From Micractinium sp. NFX-FRZ (lineage: Eukaryota > Chlorophyta > Trebouxiophyceae > Chlorellales > Chlorellaceae), in contig JAPTJF010000216.1 of the NCBI GenBank assembly GCA_029339195.1, positions 35,844 through 99,843 on the forward strand: a DNA stretch of 64,000 nucleotides, read 5' to 3'. Of this stretch, positions 10,101-22,179 are shown piece by piece. The notes below the pieces were generated by a model. That model ran no database searches. It saw only the letters and a list, made by a program, of their open reading frames with translations, and was not told the origin of the DNA. Numbering within the stretch: the stretch's first letter is position 1; each line of letters starts with the position of its first letter. Made by a program: the position numbers and the translations under genes.

Positions 10101-13100
10101 GTGCACGTACAGTGTTGAATTGAGTCGGTGCTTACTGGGCAGGAGCGGTCGGGGCGCCCGTGAGCGCTGTGCCACGCCAGGCTCCAGGCTCCAGGCTCCG
10201 CTGCCCGCGGTCAATGGCCCACCTGTTGTCGTCCCCCTTCCACTCTTCTCTCTTGGGGACCGCAGGAAGTGCTACTACCCGGGCGCCCTGTCCCTGTACA
10301 TCGAGCTGGACCGCTGCTTCGCCAAGCGCCACTGCGCCGCCCTGCAGCGGCTGCGGGACAGCGAGGGGCGGCAGCAGCGGGGGCTGCCGCCGCTGCCGCC
10401 GCTGCCGCCGGGCGCGCAGGCGCCGCCGGCGGCGCCCTCCACCACCGGCTATGCCAGCCCAGAGGGCGAGCTGGGAGGGGCAAGTCCCCGGGCAGCAGGG
10501 GCCAGCCCCCGGGCGGGGGAGTTTGGGGAGTTGCAGCAGCAGGGGCGCACGCTGAGCCAGCAGCAGCATGCGGGGGAGCTGCAGGGGGAGCTCATTTTTG
10601 TTCCTCCCAACCGGCAGCACAGCGGGGACAGCATCCCCGAGGGCAGCGGCGGCGGCGGCGGTGGAGGTGCAGCAGGCGGAAGCAGCGGGGGCGGCGGAGC
10701 AGCGGCGGGTGCACAGGCGCGTGCCTCGCAGCCCATCCCCGTGCCTCGGGAGCAGCCGGTGCTGATGCGCCACTCGGCCAGCGGCCCCGCCAGCCTGGGC
10801 GGCCGCCCGCCGCGGTCGCCGCGCCCGGGGCCGCGGCGCCAGCTGCAGCCGCCGGCCTCGCCGGGCGGCTTCCCCTACCTGCCAGCTGGCGACAGCCTGA
10901 CGCCCTCGGGCGTCTCCCCTTCCAGCAGCGGCGTGCTGGCAGGGCCTGACGACGCCAGCAGCCTGGCAGGCAGCACCTGGGGCGCCAGCAGCGTGGCCAC
11001 CCGCACCGCCAACGGCAGCAATGCTGACCTGGCAGACACTCTGACCTCGCGGCTGCGCCCGCTGGTGGTCCCGCCCGGCGGCGGCGCCGCCTCCCTGCCC
11101 CTTTCGCGCGCCGCCCTGGCGCAGCGCAGCGGCGGCGCCGGCGGGCTGGGGCTGGCGCTGGGGGCGGGCGGCGGCGAGGGGCAGCCTCAGCCTCACCAGG
11201 AGGGCAGCAACCTGGTGTTCCTGTCGGCCAGGCCAGAGTCGTACAAGGCGAGTGGGCGGGCGGGTGGGTGACTTCTTTGTGTGTTTGTGCGGATGTGCGG
11301 GTTAATGGGCTTGACGCATACCAGGAACGTGGCTGGCTGGTGGGCGGGGTTTTGGAGGGCGTTCTTGACCACCTGTCCCCCCCCCCCCCCTGCGCACACA
11401 AGTGGTCATGCTGTGCTGTGCTGTGTTGGTACCGCAGGGCATGACTGAGAGCGAGGCGTACCGCAAGTACTTCCAGCCCTTTGTGGTGCGGGGCGACCTG
11501 TACACCAGCCCCACCATGCTGCTGGGGGCCATGACCTCGGGTGGGTGGTTGAGTGGGTGGCTGGGTAGCTGGGTGGGTGGGCAGGTGGGTGGGTTGTCCA
11601 ACAATTGGTTGCAAGGCCGTGTGGACAACTGGCAGTTGGAGGGTGGCTGAGTGGGTGTATCGTTTGGTGTCCTACACTTGGTTGTGTGGGCAGGTGGGCA
11701 GCTGGCAGTAGTGTGGGTGGGCCGACAGTTTCAGTTGACAGCTGGGTGGGTGGATTTGCCCAATAAGGAGGGTGAGCAGATTGTTGGGTGGAGTAGCTGG
11801 CTCGTTCAGGCACAAGAGTGCATCAGAAACGCGCAGGGCAGTTGCAGCAGGCAGCAGAGGCAGCCTGCAAACCATTCCGCCCCTGCTGCCGGGCCGGCCT
11901 CTTTGCTGGCCCACCTCGTGCTTTGAACCGACCTCCCATGCGTGTGCTCGCCGCTTGCCCTGCAGGCCCCAAGGCGCTGCTGCAGTGGCTGGGCGTGGTG
12001 ACCTGGTTCCCCGCCCTGGCGCCCCCGGAGGACCCAAAGACGGCGGTGGCAGGTGGGTGGGCGGGCGGGAGAGTGGTGTGAGGAGCAGCATGGGACAGCA
12101 CAGCGCCCCCAGGACGGCACAGCACAGCACAGCACAGCACAGCACGGAGCAGCACAGCGTAGCATGGCACAGGGCTGCGCAGCTGGTGTGTGCTGTTGTG
12201 CATGCAAACCTCAGGCTCATGCCAGCGCGGCATGGCGCGTTGCAGCAGGCATGCAAGCCCCCTGCTCCCAGCTTGCTCACTTGCCGCCCGTCACCCTGCC
12301 CGCTCTGCCCACCTGCCCGCCCCGCCCGCAGCCCTGTACCAGCAGCTGGCGGCCAAGAAGCTGAGCAGGTTCCGGGAGTATGCGGCCATCTACCCAGAGG
12401 CATGCTTTGCGCTCATCGGGGACAGCGGGCAGGTGGGCGGCAGCACTGGCTGATTTGAGGCAGCGGTTGGAGTGGCATTTCCAGAGTGCGCTGTGGGGGA
12501 GGGCAGGGATGCGGCCATCTACATAAGAGGCATGTGCTTATGGGCGACGGCGGCCGGGTGTATGCTTGTGTCTGGGCGGTGGGTTGAGGGGATTTGGGGA
12601 GCTACACTGCCAGTGGCGCTCCTCCTCCAGCCCGCACCATCAAGATGATGGCCCCTTCCACCCAGCGATGTGAACACAGTCACTGTCACTCGCTTCAACA
12701 TTATCGGGGGGACAAGTGTGCCTGTGTCCCCCAGAACACTGTGCACGACTCATGCCGTGGACCTGTCACAGACCCCATGCGTTGCCTCCGCCTGTAATGT
12801 GGGCTGCAGGGCGACGTGCTGTGCGCCGAGATTCTGTGGAGCTCGATGCGCCAGAACCTGCCGCCTGGGGCGCGCAGCCGCCTGCTGGGCTGCTACATGC
12901 ACAAGGTGGGTTGGGGGGACCTGGAAGGGGGATGGGCGAAGGAGAATGAATGCAGGGGCGTAGGAGGGCAGACATACTCGAAACCACCTGCTGTGCTGTG
13001 CTTCGCTGTGCTGGACTAAGCTATGTTGTCGTGTTGCGCTGTGCTTGCTGCGCTGTGGTTGTGCTGCAGCGGTGTCATGCAACTTGCTCCAAAGCTGTGG

Positions 13101-14366
13101 AGCGGCAGCACATCTACTCAACAAAGGCACCCTTGCAATCTTGCACTCTTCTGCCTCCTGTTGCATGCAGGTGGTGTCCACCTCCCTCACCTACTCGATG
13201 CTGCGGACCAGCAAGTCGAACAAGGCGGGGTGGCAGGCGGACTGGCAGACACGCGGCATCCACTTTGCCAAGAGCCACGTAGGCATGGCACTGCAGGTGT
13301 GGAGCGGAGAGGGAGGGAGGAGGAAAGGGATTGAAAGGGGGCGAGGGAGGGGCAGCTGGTGCAGCAGTACAAGGGCGGGAAGGCTGGGTTTGGGGGAGGG
13401 AGGGCGGAAGGGACGCCTTTACCAAGACCTTTGTGGAGGTGACGGTGCAGGGAGGAGGGGGAAGGGAGAATAGTAGGCATGGCCAGGGGAGCAGGCACAC
13501 TACCGGTGTTAGAAAGTGGGGAGGGAGTGGGGGGAGGTGGGCAGGCATGGGCAGGACCCTCAACATGCGGAGGTTGTGTGGGCTGATGTGGGTTCCCGCC
13601 GTCCGCCCTCGCCCATTCTGCACCAGAGTGGCAGGCGCCCTCTCTGCCTGCTCCCAGGGACCTCACCTATCCACTCCCCCTGCCTTCTCCATTGTTTCCC
13701 TCCCCCTTTCTCCCCCCTGCACAGGCCTACCACGACCAGCTGCTGGACCTGGACTCCCTGCACCGCATCTGCATCGCAGCGGCCGCCGACTTCCGCCGCG
13801 TGTGGGCGCGCTACGGCGGGCGCCACGCCGGGCGCAACCTGGGCAAGGGGCTCAAGCACCTGAACACCGGTCAGTGGGGGATGCAGCAGGTTGAGTGACA
13901 AGCACCCAGAAGTTGGGGGTGGGTTGGGCTTGTTTCAAAGAATAGGGTGGAAGGTGCCTGGGAGTTGTGCGGGCACGGCCTAGGAAGGCACGCAGGCACT
14001 TGAACAGCAGGTTGCAGGATCGGGTGCACGTCTGCTGGCCTCAAGTGTGGGCTTGTGGTTGGGCTGGGGCAGGGCGCAGGGTAATTTCCCAAAGCATACT
14101 TGCGCCGCCGATCATCCGCGTTGCAGCTTACTAGGCCCCGACCGCCCCTCGCCCTGCCCTTCCCCCCTGCCTGCCCCCACCTGCCCCACGCAGACCTGCG
14201 CGCCGCCAACTACGTGCTGCCCCCCCGCCTGCAAGTGCCGCCGCTGGCCATCCCGGGGCTGAGCGAGGGCGAGCTGCTGCGCGGCTCCCGCCTGCCCCCG
14301 CCCTCGCCCGCCCGCTCCGAGGCGCTGAGCGACTGCTCCGCCTTTGGACCCTCGCTCATGCACTGA
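7107..14366 (+). CDS. APP1-like (DUF2183) HAD-type phosphatase with N-terminal membrane segments
   Basis: Exons: 7107-7180, 7329-7443, 7822-about 7851, 8175-8249, 8585-8719, 9045-9172, 9462-9639, 9841-10025, 10266-11247, 11438-11540, 11966-12052, 12332-12432, 12810-12905, 13171-13296, 13725-13869, 14194-14366; about 910 residues. The end of exon 3 is uncertain because several in-phase donors exist between 7851 and 7872. Two or three hydrophobic helices occupy the first 65 residues, suggesting a membrane anchor. The HAD/DxDxT motif LSDVDDT is in exon 8, FLSARPESYKGMTE ends exon 9 and begins exon 10, and ALIGDSGQGD joins exons 12 and 13. These define the APP1 catalytic family, whose yeast member is a phosphatidate phosphatase; the substrate here is inferred. 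A roughly 270-residue low-complexity Gly/Ala/Ser/Pro insert separates the first two motifs. Intron 9 appears to use a GC donor at 11248. Confidence 0.85.
7713..7750. repeat. (CCAT)n microsatellite
   Basis: Seven or so consecutive ATCC tetramers lie within intron 2 of the APP1-like gene, upstream of the exon starting at 7822. No coding role is apparent. Confidence 0.9.
8466..8506 (+). repeat. Intronic echo of APP1-like exon 5 start, with acceptor
   Basis: The stretch after CTGCAG at 8465 reads AERWMGVAAPTSQW and aligns with the true exon 5 start at 8585 (AERLMDIVGTISQG), 119-120 bases downstream. Both copies are preceded by a pyrimidine tract and a consensus acceptor. It could be a decayed duplicate or a mutually exclusive exon; the true copy extends the longer frame to a donor. 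Confidence 0.75.
12095..12168. repeat. CAGCA/CACAG pentamer array
   Basis: Repeated GCACA pentamers form an imperfect array in intron 11 of the APP1-like gene. The same family recurs in introns at about 995-1030, 22812-22940, 38292-38328, 43655-43812 and 55540-55565. On the opposite strand it recurs at 11411-11427, 12985-13070 and 26139-26160. Confidence 0.8.
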
Positions 14367-15442
14367 GGCACGCTGCTGTAGTGAGGCGGTGGCCGCCTGT
14401 GTGGCTAGCGCCTCTGCACCCCTGTCTGCGCCAAGGGCCCCGCCAAAGACCCTTGGTCGTCGCTCGTTGGTGCGCTGGCCTCGCTGCACTCATCTCATGC
14501 ACAGTGGCTGGGTGCACCCAGCCACTGGGCTGCTCGCCCGCCCGCCCCGTCAGCAGGCCCCAGCAAGGGCTCTGTTCCGTGCTTGCTCCTCCTTTGACCC
14601 ATGCCACTTCCACTGCCAAGCTGACACCTGGCCCAGCCCTTCTCATCCCCGCCCTCGGCACTGCACCACGCTTCCCCACCCCCCGTTTTTCCAGCGCAAT
14701 TTTGACTCACTGTGCCCTTTTGTGTGCTACCCCCTGCCCTCTCATCCACCCAACTGCCCCGCCCCCGGCTGCTGCCAGCCCGAGCGAGCGACCCTGCTGA
14801 CACCCCACACTCTCAGCTCCCTTCCTCGCATCCTCCCCAACCTCTCCTGCTTGTTCGCTTCCCCTCCTTTTGGCGTGCCCCTGCCCGCCCCCAGGACGCG
14901 GCTGCTTCATTTCATCCCAGCCCTGCTTAACCCCCGGCCTGTGCTTGCTTACCTATTCGATTCGAGCCACACCGCTTCGCCCCTCCCAAAAGCGGCCCCT
15001 TCTGCACGGCTTGTTTAGCATCCACTATGCGCTCCTGTACTGCCCCTTGCATGTAATCCAACCTCTGAGCGGGCAGCGCTGCGCCGCATGGCGGCGCAGC
15101 CCACAGGGCCATGTGGGCCGCACACGGGCATGTGGGCCACATGTGTGCGGTCTGCCACCTGCTCTCCCAGGCTTGCGGGCGATCTCGCTTGTTTCGGCCT
15201 CGATGGCGCATTGATCAAACAGCTTGCAGGCGGGCACCGGTTGGCCAAATGCATGGCCTGGAGGAGCCCCCCCAGGCCACTACCACCTGAAGGTCAAAAC
15301 GGGTGGAAAGGTCGGTGCCTGTGACCCGCATTCCGGCTGTTCACGTGCCCATCGTTCCCTAGTGGTACATATCAAGCATCTGAGAGCTCAGACGCCTGTG
15401 CTTGTGGTCGCAGCCGATGCAACACCTGTGAACTGTGGCTCA
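14367..15442. other. 3' UTR of APP1-like gene and promoter/leader of PPR gene
   Basis: No coding region is supported in this 1.1-kb stretch. A TGTAA word at 15052-15056, 686 bases past the stop, is a plausible polyadenylation signal of the green-algal type for the APP1-like gene. The rest should be promoter and leader of the PPR gene. Bases 15080-15135 contain an inverted run built on GTGGGCC/GGCCACA words that could fold. Confidence 0.5.
15052..15056 (+). terminator. Putative TGTAA polyadenylation signal (APP1-like gene)
   Basis: TGTAA is the usual poly(A) signal in chlorophyte green algae. This copy lies in the plus-strand 3' flank at a typical 3' UTR distance. Assigned by position only. 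Confidence 0.5.
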
Positions 15443-18400
15443 ATGGCGTCTTCCAGCCTCCTGCAGGCATTGACAATAACCCTGCAAAGCGGATATGTGA
15501 GCAGCAATAGTAGGAGGGCCGCCAGCGGCGCTTGCAGCGCGCTGCGGCAGTCGGCCCTCGGCCAGACCCTCGTTCACCAGGCAGCGCGGCAGGGGCTGGC
15601 CCAGCGGCGGCAGGCGGCCTCCCTAGTGGTTGAGGCGGGACAGGCCGGCGAGGCACCGGCGGGCGGTGGTGCGGCTATGAACTTTGGCAGCGGCGGCGGC
15701 GGCGGCACTCCGTGGCAGGCGGTGGTGGCGGCGTTAGATAAGCGGCAGCCAGAGGCAGCCTGGCGGGAGTTCATGCAGGTATTGGAGCAGGGCGTTCTGC
15801 CGCCAGTGGCCGTGTGCGACCGCCTGATCAGTGGTGAGCAAGGAGGGGTGTGGATGTGGAGGGGTGGGGTGGCGGCGTTTGCCGGGGTGCCTTTCGGCGC
15901 TGCTTGCAAGGGGGGCACCCAGCACCAGGCAATGCTTTGCAGCTGCTGCTAGGGCAATTCGGCAGTGTTCTGCTTACCTTCAAGCCCCCCACTCTGGCCC
16001 TCCTGCTGCAGCGCTGTGCGGGAAACACCGGTTCCGCGACGCCTGGCGCGCCTACGCGGCAGTGCAGCCAGCCGGGTACTGCCTGCAGTACAACACGTAC
16101 CAGGCGCTCATCTCCCAGGCTCTCAAGGCACGCATGCTGGGCACAGTGTGTGGGGATGGAGGGCAGGCAGGGCTGCTGGCGGGGAGGGCAGGCAGGGGCA
16201 GCGCTCATTAGGGCACACCGTGGGGGCTGATGCCGCTGCGCCACGCCTGCGCTGCCCTGCGCCGCTGCTGCTGCAAGCACCCCACCCATCTGCTTCCCAC
16301 CATAGCCGGCCAACCGTCTGTGACGCCCACTTTCTCACCCCCCATTCCTCTGGCCCACGTTACCTGCCTACCTGCAGGCCGGCAGCATTGAGTCGGCTCT
16401 TGAGGCGTTCCGGGACCTGCAGTCCCTGGGACTCACAGCCAACGTGGTCACCTACTGCGGCCTCATCTCGGCGCTGGGCCGCGAGCGCCGGCGCGGGCTG
16501 CGCTACGCCGCCACGGCCGCAGAGCTGTGGGGAGAGCTGGTGGCCAGCGGGGCGCAGCTGGATGCGGCGGCCTACCGCGCGGGTGCGCCGGGGCGGGAGG
16601 AGTGCCGTCTTGCCTGTTTGCAGCATGAGCTGGGGTGTGCAGTGCAGGGTGTGGCTGGGGGAGGGGGGGTTGTCAGTGTGCAGCGCTGGGGGCATAGTTG
16701 GGCCTCAGATGGTGCTTCAACAGGCCTGGCCGGCAGTGGCTGGTGCTGACGCAGCATGTCACAAGCCCCTGCCGACTGCTTGAACTCTTGCTCCGCCCTA
16801 CCCTTCCTTGGGTGCTCAATTTCCTAGGTAGTGTTCAATGCGTCACCTCTTCCCTGCCCGCTTGCCTTCTGGCCCGACCCACAGGCATCAAAGCCTGCGT
16901 GGACATGGGGAAGCTGAAAGAGGCGGACCGCGTGCTGCAGCGCATGTCAGCGGCCGGCGCCCAGCCCGACGCGCGGGCGTACAACGCGCTGCTCGCCGGC
17001 CATGCGCGCGCCGCTGCCACGGCAGGCCCAGCAGGCATGTCGCGCCTCATGCATCGCATGGTGGCTGCCGGGGTGGCCCCGAGCGCCGTCACTTTCAACA
17101 CCCTGGTAGACGGCTATGTGCGGGCGCGGGACCTGGAGGCGGCAAAGGGCGTGCTGGCCAAGGCCGCGGCTGCTGAGGTGGCGCTGGATGCCTGGAGCTT
17201 TTCCACGCTGATCAAGGGATACGTGCAGGTGCGGGGAGCCGGTGTTCTGTGGCGAAGGAGGAGGTGGCGGGAGGTGGGGGAGGGCACGTCAGGGCGGGGT
17301 TGCGAACCTGCCTGCCATTGGACTTTGCTGCTTGTTGCCCCCTGCGCCCCGTGCCGCCCTTGCTGCGTGCCCCCACTCACACGCTGCTGCCTTCCCGCCC
17401 GCCTTCTTCTCCCACAGGCCGGCAAGCTGGCCGCCGCCGAGACGGTGTTGGGTGACATGGCGGCTGCAGGGGTGCGCCCCAACTGCGTCACGTACTCCAC
17501 CCTCATTGACGGCCATGTGCGGGCGGGTGACATGGCGGCAGCTCAGCGCGTGCTCGACGCCATGCTGGCAGCCGGGGAGGCACCCAACGCCATCACCTAC
17601 AACTCCCTGCTGCGCGGCTACGCCTCGGCCGCGGCGGCAGCAGTGGGCGTCAGCAGCGCAAGCCGTCGCGAGGGCGGGGCAGCTGCTGCGGCTGCTGCGG
17701 CAGCGGCGGCAGCTGCGGCAGAGGCGGCAGCGGAGCAGGCCAGCACCGGCGCCTCTGCCAGCAGGGCAGCCGGGGGCGCGGCAACCACCACGGTAGCGCC
17801 TGCAGCGGCGCCGGCGCGGCCCTCTGCGCTGTCAGCTGCGCTGCAGCTTCTGCAGGACATGCAGGCGCAGGGGGTAAGCCCCACCGCCGACACGTTCAAC
17901 ACCCTCATGGCGGCGGCGGTGAAGGCGGAGGAGCCGGCGCTGGCGGTGGAGATGCACCAGCGGCTGCGCCGGGCGGGGCTGCGCCCCGACGCGCTCACCT
18001 ACACCACCCTCATCAAGGTGTGTGGGGCGGGGGGGCCTGGGGTGGGTGGGATTGGGTGTGGTGAGGGCAGGACCAGGCAGGGCAGGGAAGGGAAGGGTGA
18101 GGTTCATGTGCAGCAGAGGTAGGGTCCGACAACCAGGCTAGGCTGGTGCTGTGCCCAGCTGCTGTCGCGCACCTCCGCCAGCCAGGCAGCCGCAGCCAGG
18201 CAGCCAGACGCAGTTGCAGCAGGGTTCATGGGGAGGGTCCAACTCTCACGCCCTCATGCCGTCACCTGACCCTCACATCAACCCCTCTGCACCCCTTTGC
18301 CCCCCTCGTCTACCTACCGCAGGCATACGGCCGGCTGGGGCGTGTGGCCGAGGCGGCCGCCGCCTTTGAGTCCCTCCTGCGCGACCGCTCCGCCGCCCCC

Positions 18401-19782
18401 GACCTGCGGGCATACAACTCCATGGTGGACGCGCTGGCACGCAACGGTGACATGGCGGCCGCGGAGCGCATGCTGGGCGCGGCCACCGACTTTGCAGACT
18501 CCAAGGGTGGGTGGGGGGCCGGCCTGAGCATTCTGTGGGGCGGGTGGGTGTTTTTGACGCACCGCACATGGGCGCCAGGGCTGGCTGCAGCTCTGCGACG
18601 GGGCGGCGGCAGCATGGCAGCAGCTCCCTACCCCACCTGCTCCTTGCCCCGTCCCCTATGCTGCACCTTTCCTTACCCCTCTCCCTCTCACTTCAACACC
18701 CCTGCAGGCCTGCCTCCGCCTGTGGAGGCCTATGGCGCCGTGGTGGCCGGCTACGCGCGCCAGCTGGCGGTCAACCCCGCCGTGGCCGCCGTCAAGCGCT
18801 TCCACGCCGCTGGCGGCAGCCCCGACGCCCAGATGCTCGACCTGCTGGCCAACATTGCCATCCGGGCGGGGGAGTACAAGATTGCCATGCAGGTGAGCTC
18901 AGCCTCAACTGGGATTCAATTGCCAACAGCCTCAACTGGGATTCAATTGCCAACAGGGAGTGGGCTTGACGGCGAAAGGGCCCCACAGGGTGGGTCCGGT
19001 CTGCCGCTTCCCATGCCCAAGCTCCTGCGGGAGGTCCCCACAGGGTGGCCCAAGGCTGCCGCTTCTCACCCCCAATCTCCTGCCTTCTGCCGGCGCTGCT
19101 CTGCTCGACTCTGCCTGGCCAACCTTGCCCCTCCCCCCGCCCCTCCCTCTCCACCACACACCACCCCGCCCCCGCAGTCTGTGCGCGCTCTGGAGCTGAT
19201 TGGGCGTGACGTGGACAAGGGGCGGTACGCGGCGCTCCTGCAGGAGGTGCGTGCCCGCCAGGCGGCCGCCGCGGGCGGCGATGGCACGGCGCTGGAGCCG
19301 GAGCCGGAGCGGGGGCACAACCGCACGTGGGCGGCGTACCAGCGTCGGCGGGAGGCGCGGCAGAGGAATGTGCAGCTGGAGCGCTTCAAGTTCTGGCTGG
19401 GCCTGCCCAACCGGTGAGTCCTGCTGGCGTGCAGACCTGCCAGGTCGTGTGGTGTGTGGACTGGGGCGCTGTGCCATGCTACGGCGGCAGGTGTCGGGCC
19501 ACTGCTTTGTGCTTTGTGCAGTTGCTGGAGCTTCCCATGTTCACCACTTTGCCCTCAACATGTGCTGAAATTGTGCAACAACCACAGCCTGGCACTACAA
19601 TAGTCACCCCACCACACGGATGAGTGGTATGATTCTAACTTGTGCTGCCCCATGTGCCCCCGCTGCACTGCAGGTACTACAGCCTCGACTCTGACGGCGA
19701 GTCCACCGAGCCTGCCACTGCCACAGACGAGTGGGACGAGTACGAGCAGCAGCAGCGCTGGAGCGACAGCCAGGCCCGCTAG
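15443..19782 (+). CDS. Organelle-targeted PPR protein
   Basis: Pentatricopeptide-repeat RNA-binding protein of 789 residues, likely acting on plastid or mitochondrial transcripts; target unknown. Exons: 15443-15833, 16012-16127, 16378-16582, 16885-17228, 17418-18017, 18323-18506, 18708-18892, 19178-19413, 19674-19782. The first 80 or so residues are Ser/Ala/Arg-rich with few acids, like an organellar transit peptide. At least ten 35-residue PPR units follow, e.g. VTYSTLIDGHVRAGDMAAAQ, several with Asn or Asp at the code positions. One repeat is interrupted by an approximately 90-residue Ala-rich insert in exon 5. The C-terminal FKFWLGLPNRYYSLDSDGE segment is not PPR. Intron 2 is best explained by a GC donor at 16128, which restores an exact 35-residue repeat. 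No PLS/E/DYW editing domain is seen. Confidence 0.9.
18901..18954. repeat. Exact 27-bp tandem duplication in PPR intron 7
   Basis: Two identical 27-base units (18901-18927, 18928-18954) start nine bases after the exon 7 donor, and each ends in CCAAC followed by AG. About 25 bases downstream, a second, diverged pair of about 58-base units (starting CCCCACAGGGTGG) occupies 18980-19085. Both pairs fall in the same intron. Confidence 0.95.
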
Positions 19783-20976
19783 CCATTGCCATGAACACGT
19801 GTGGTGGTCACACGGCAGATGTTGCGGCCGCAGAGGCGCCGCCACCTCTGCTGCCAGCCCCTGCCAGGCCCCGCACACCATCCATTGCCCCCGAGCTCCT
19901 AGCGTCGTGCTCCGCAACCACAGCAGCAGGCCCTCTGCGCCCACTCCGCCCATGCTGCTCTGCTTCTTTCTGCTTCCCCCCGGCACACACACATTTTCCC
20001 CATCTGCATCGCCCATTTCGTTCCTTCCTGCTCCCTCGGCACACCCACGCCCCCGGTTTTGCCACCGCACCCCCCCAGGTTCTCCCCTGCTGGCGGCGGC
20101 GGCGGGCCAACGCAACAAGCCACCTGTGTGTGCTTCACTTACAGTGTCCTGCCCGCCAACCTACGTATCTCCACTCCCCCCAATTGATTCCAGCTTCTAT
20201 TCTGAGAGGAACTGAACTTGAACACCCCTCCTTCCCAAGCTTATTATCCTTACTAATGGAACCCTGCATGGCATCACTCACATTGTAACTGCAAAGCGCC
20301 CCCATCGCAGCTTGATCATCGAATTTTGGGCAGCTGGCAGGGACGGCGCCCCCAGCTGGCACGTTGGTACAGCAGCAGCGGGTGGGGCAGGCAGGCCGCT
20401 GCAACAAGCCTTGGTGCTCACAAGACAACACATCCAAAGCGCCGCCCGCAGCACTGGGTGTTGGGGCGTTGAATGGTGGGTGCACACAGAGGCAGCATCC
20501 GGTGCCACCTAGCCGCCAGGCACCAGCAGCAGCCACACTTGTTCTGGCGGACACGGAGGTTTGCATGCAAGCTATACGAGCAGGGGCTGGCAGAGAGGTT
20601 GCAGGACGGGGTATTTGAGGAGTTGAAGAAAATGTGCACAAGTACATGGAAACATGGGGCACACAGCATGGGGGACTGATGACGCTGTGTGTGGACAGGG
20701 AACCGTGCACTGCTGGTGTGCACGTGATGGGGGAAACAAGGTGCTGTTGTGCGAGAAACAAGGAGAACAGGCAGGCGGGCCGGCAGGGAGGCGATGCCAA
20801 ACGCCCAGAGAGCAAGCAAACACGCAAGATAGGCAACAGACCCGGTCGAGCAGGCAGAAAGAGAGTGGGGTCCATGGGCAAGCGGCGGTGGCAGCTGTTG
20901 CCAGCACACATGCACGGTTCAGTTGGCGTAGCAGCAGCGACAGGCCAGTCAGCCATCCAGTGCACCTAAACCGTGG
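19783..20976. other. Convergent 3' region between PPR gene (+) and F-box gene 1 (-)
   Basis: About 1.2 kb between two convergent stops with no supported gene. It is locally less GC-rich than the exons. TGTAA on the plus strand at 20284-20288 could end the PPR transcript, and its complement TTACA at 20139-20143 could end the F-box transcript; if both are used the 3' UTRs overlap by about 150 bases. Confidence 0.5.
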
Positions 20977-22145
20977 CTATTCTTCGCACCAGACGTTGGT
21001 AAACCTGACCATCGGCCGGTGGGAGCGGAAGGCCATTTGCCACCCCATGTGCTCGTCCTCGGGCTGCTTGGCGTTGTGGAAGTACGTGGCGTGCAGATGC
21101 CGCAGAGCCGGGAGCGAAGCCAGGAGGTCGACGTCAGCAGGCGGCAGCGTGCGGGGCAGGCGGATGGCCAGCAAGCGCAGCGCCGTGGCGGCGGCCAGCG
21201 CGGGCGGCACGCGCTTGCCCGCGTAAAACGGGATCTCCAGAGTTGTCAGGCCGGCGATGTAGGGGCCCGGGGGCAGCTCCTTGAGGTGCGCGCTCCCGAT
21301 GGTGAGGTGGCGCAGTGCAGAGAGGCGGCGCACAGGTGGCGGCACGGAGGCCAGGCTGTACCCCTTGATGTGCAGGGACTGGAGGCGGGAGAGGCGGTCA
21401 AAGGCGGGCGGCAGATGCAGCTGCTCCAGGCTGTCACGGTCCTCCCCCGGACAGGTGAGGCTCAGCGCCTGGAGCGCGCTCAGCGTGCACAGCACGCTGT
21501 CAAACCTGCCACCTGGCAGGGCCTGCTCCAGGTGCAGCAGCCGCAAGCTGGTCAGTGCGGTCGCTGGCTGGCTCCAATCTACTTGCAGCGCAGCTGCAGC
21601 GGCCTCTGCAGCAGCGCCGCCAACATCCACGCCGTTGCCGGCATCGTTGAGCAACGCACTGCCCTCGCTGCCGGCGTCGCTGCCGGCATCTTCAGGCCAG
21701 AGGGAGGTGGAGACCTCCAGGCGGGTGAGTCCCGCCAGCTGGCACCAGTCGGGTGGCAGGTGCACGCCCCGCCGTGCCGCCAGGCTGGCCAGCCGCGGTA
21801 CCGCCGCCGCCAGCGCCGGCAGCTGCACACCCCTATCCTCGCCAATCATCTCCAGCTCCTCCTCCTCCCAATTCTGCAGCTCCTGATGGAACGCCGTTTC
21901 GTCCAGCCCTGGCCCAGTGTCAGCAGCCAGGTGCACCTCAGTCAGTTGCACCGCTTCTGCAAGCATGGCAACGGCAGCGGCCGCCGCTTCCGTGCCGTCC
22001 AGCTCGATGGGCTGGGCCGCACCCTCCTCCCATACATCCCAGGGTGAGCCCAGGTCCACAAGAGACAGGCTGCATTGGGCAGGGGCGTGAGAAGGAGCAG
22101 GTGCTGATGATTTGCCAATTTGCAGCACAAGCAGCATGAGAAACT

Positions 22146-22179
<34 letters not shown>

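Noticed and set aside
10132..11196. 354-residue minus-strand open frame
   Set aside because: It is the antisense of the GC-rich APP1-like exon 9; composition is Arg/Ala/Gly-rich and no domain is visible. Long antisense frames are expected at this GC level.
15080..15135. Inverted GTGGGCC/GGCCACA run as a terminator or riboswitch
   Set aside because: Nuclear gene context and imperfect pairing; no known riboswitch consensus, so only noted under the intergenic entry.
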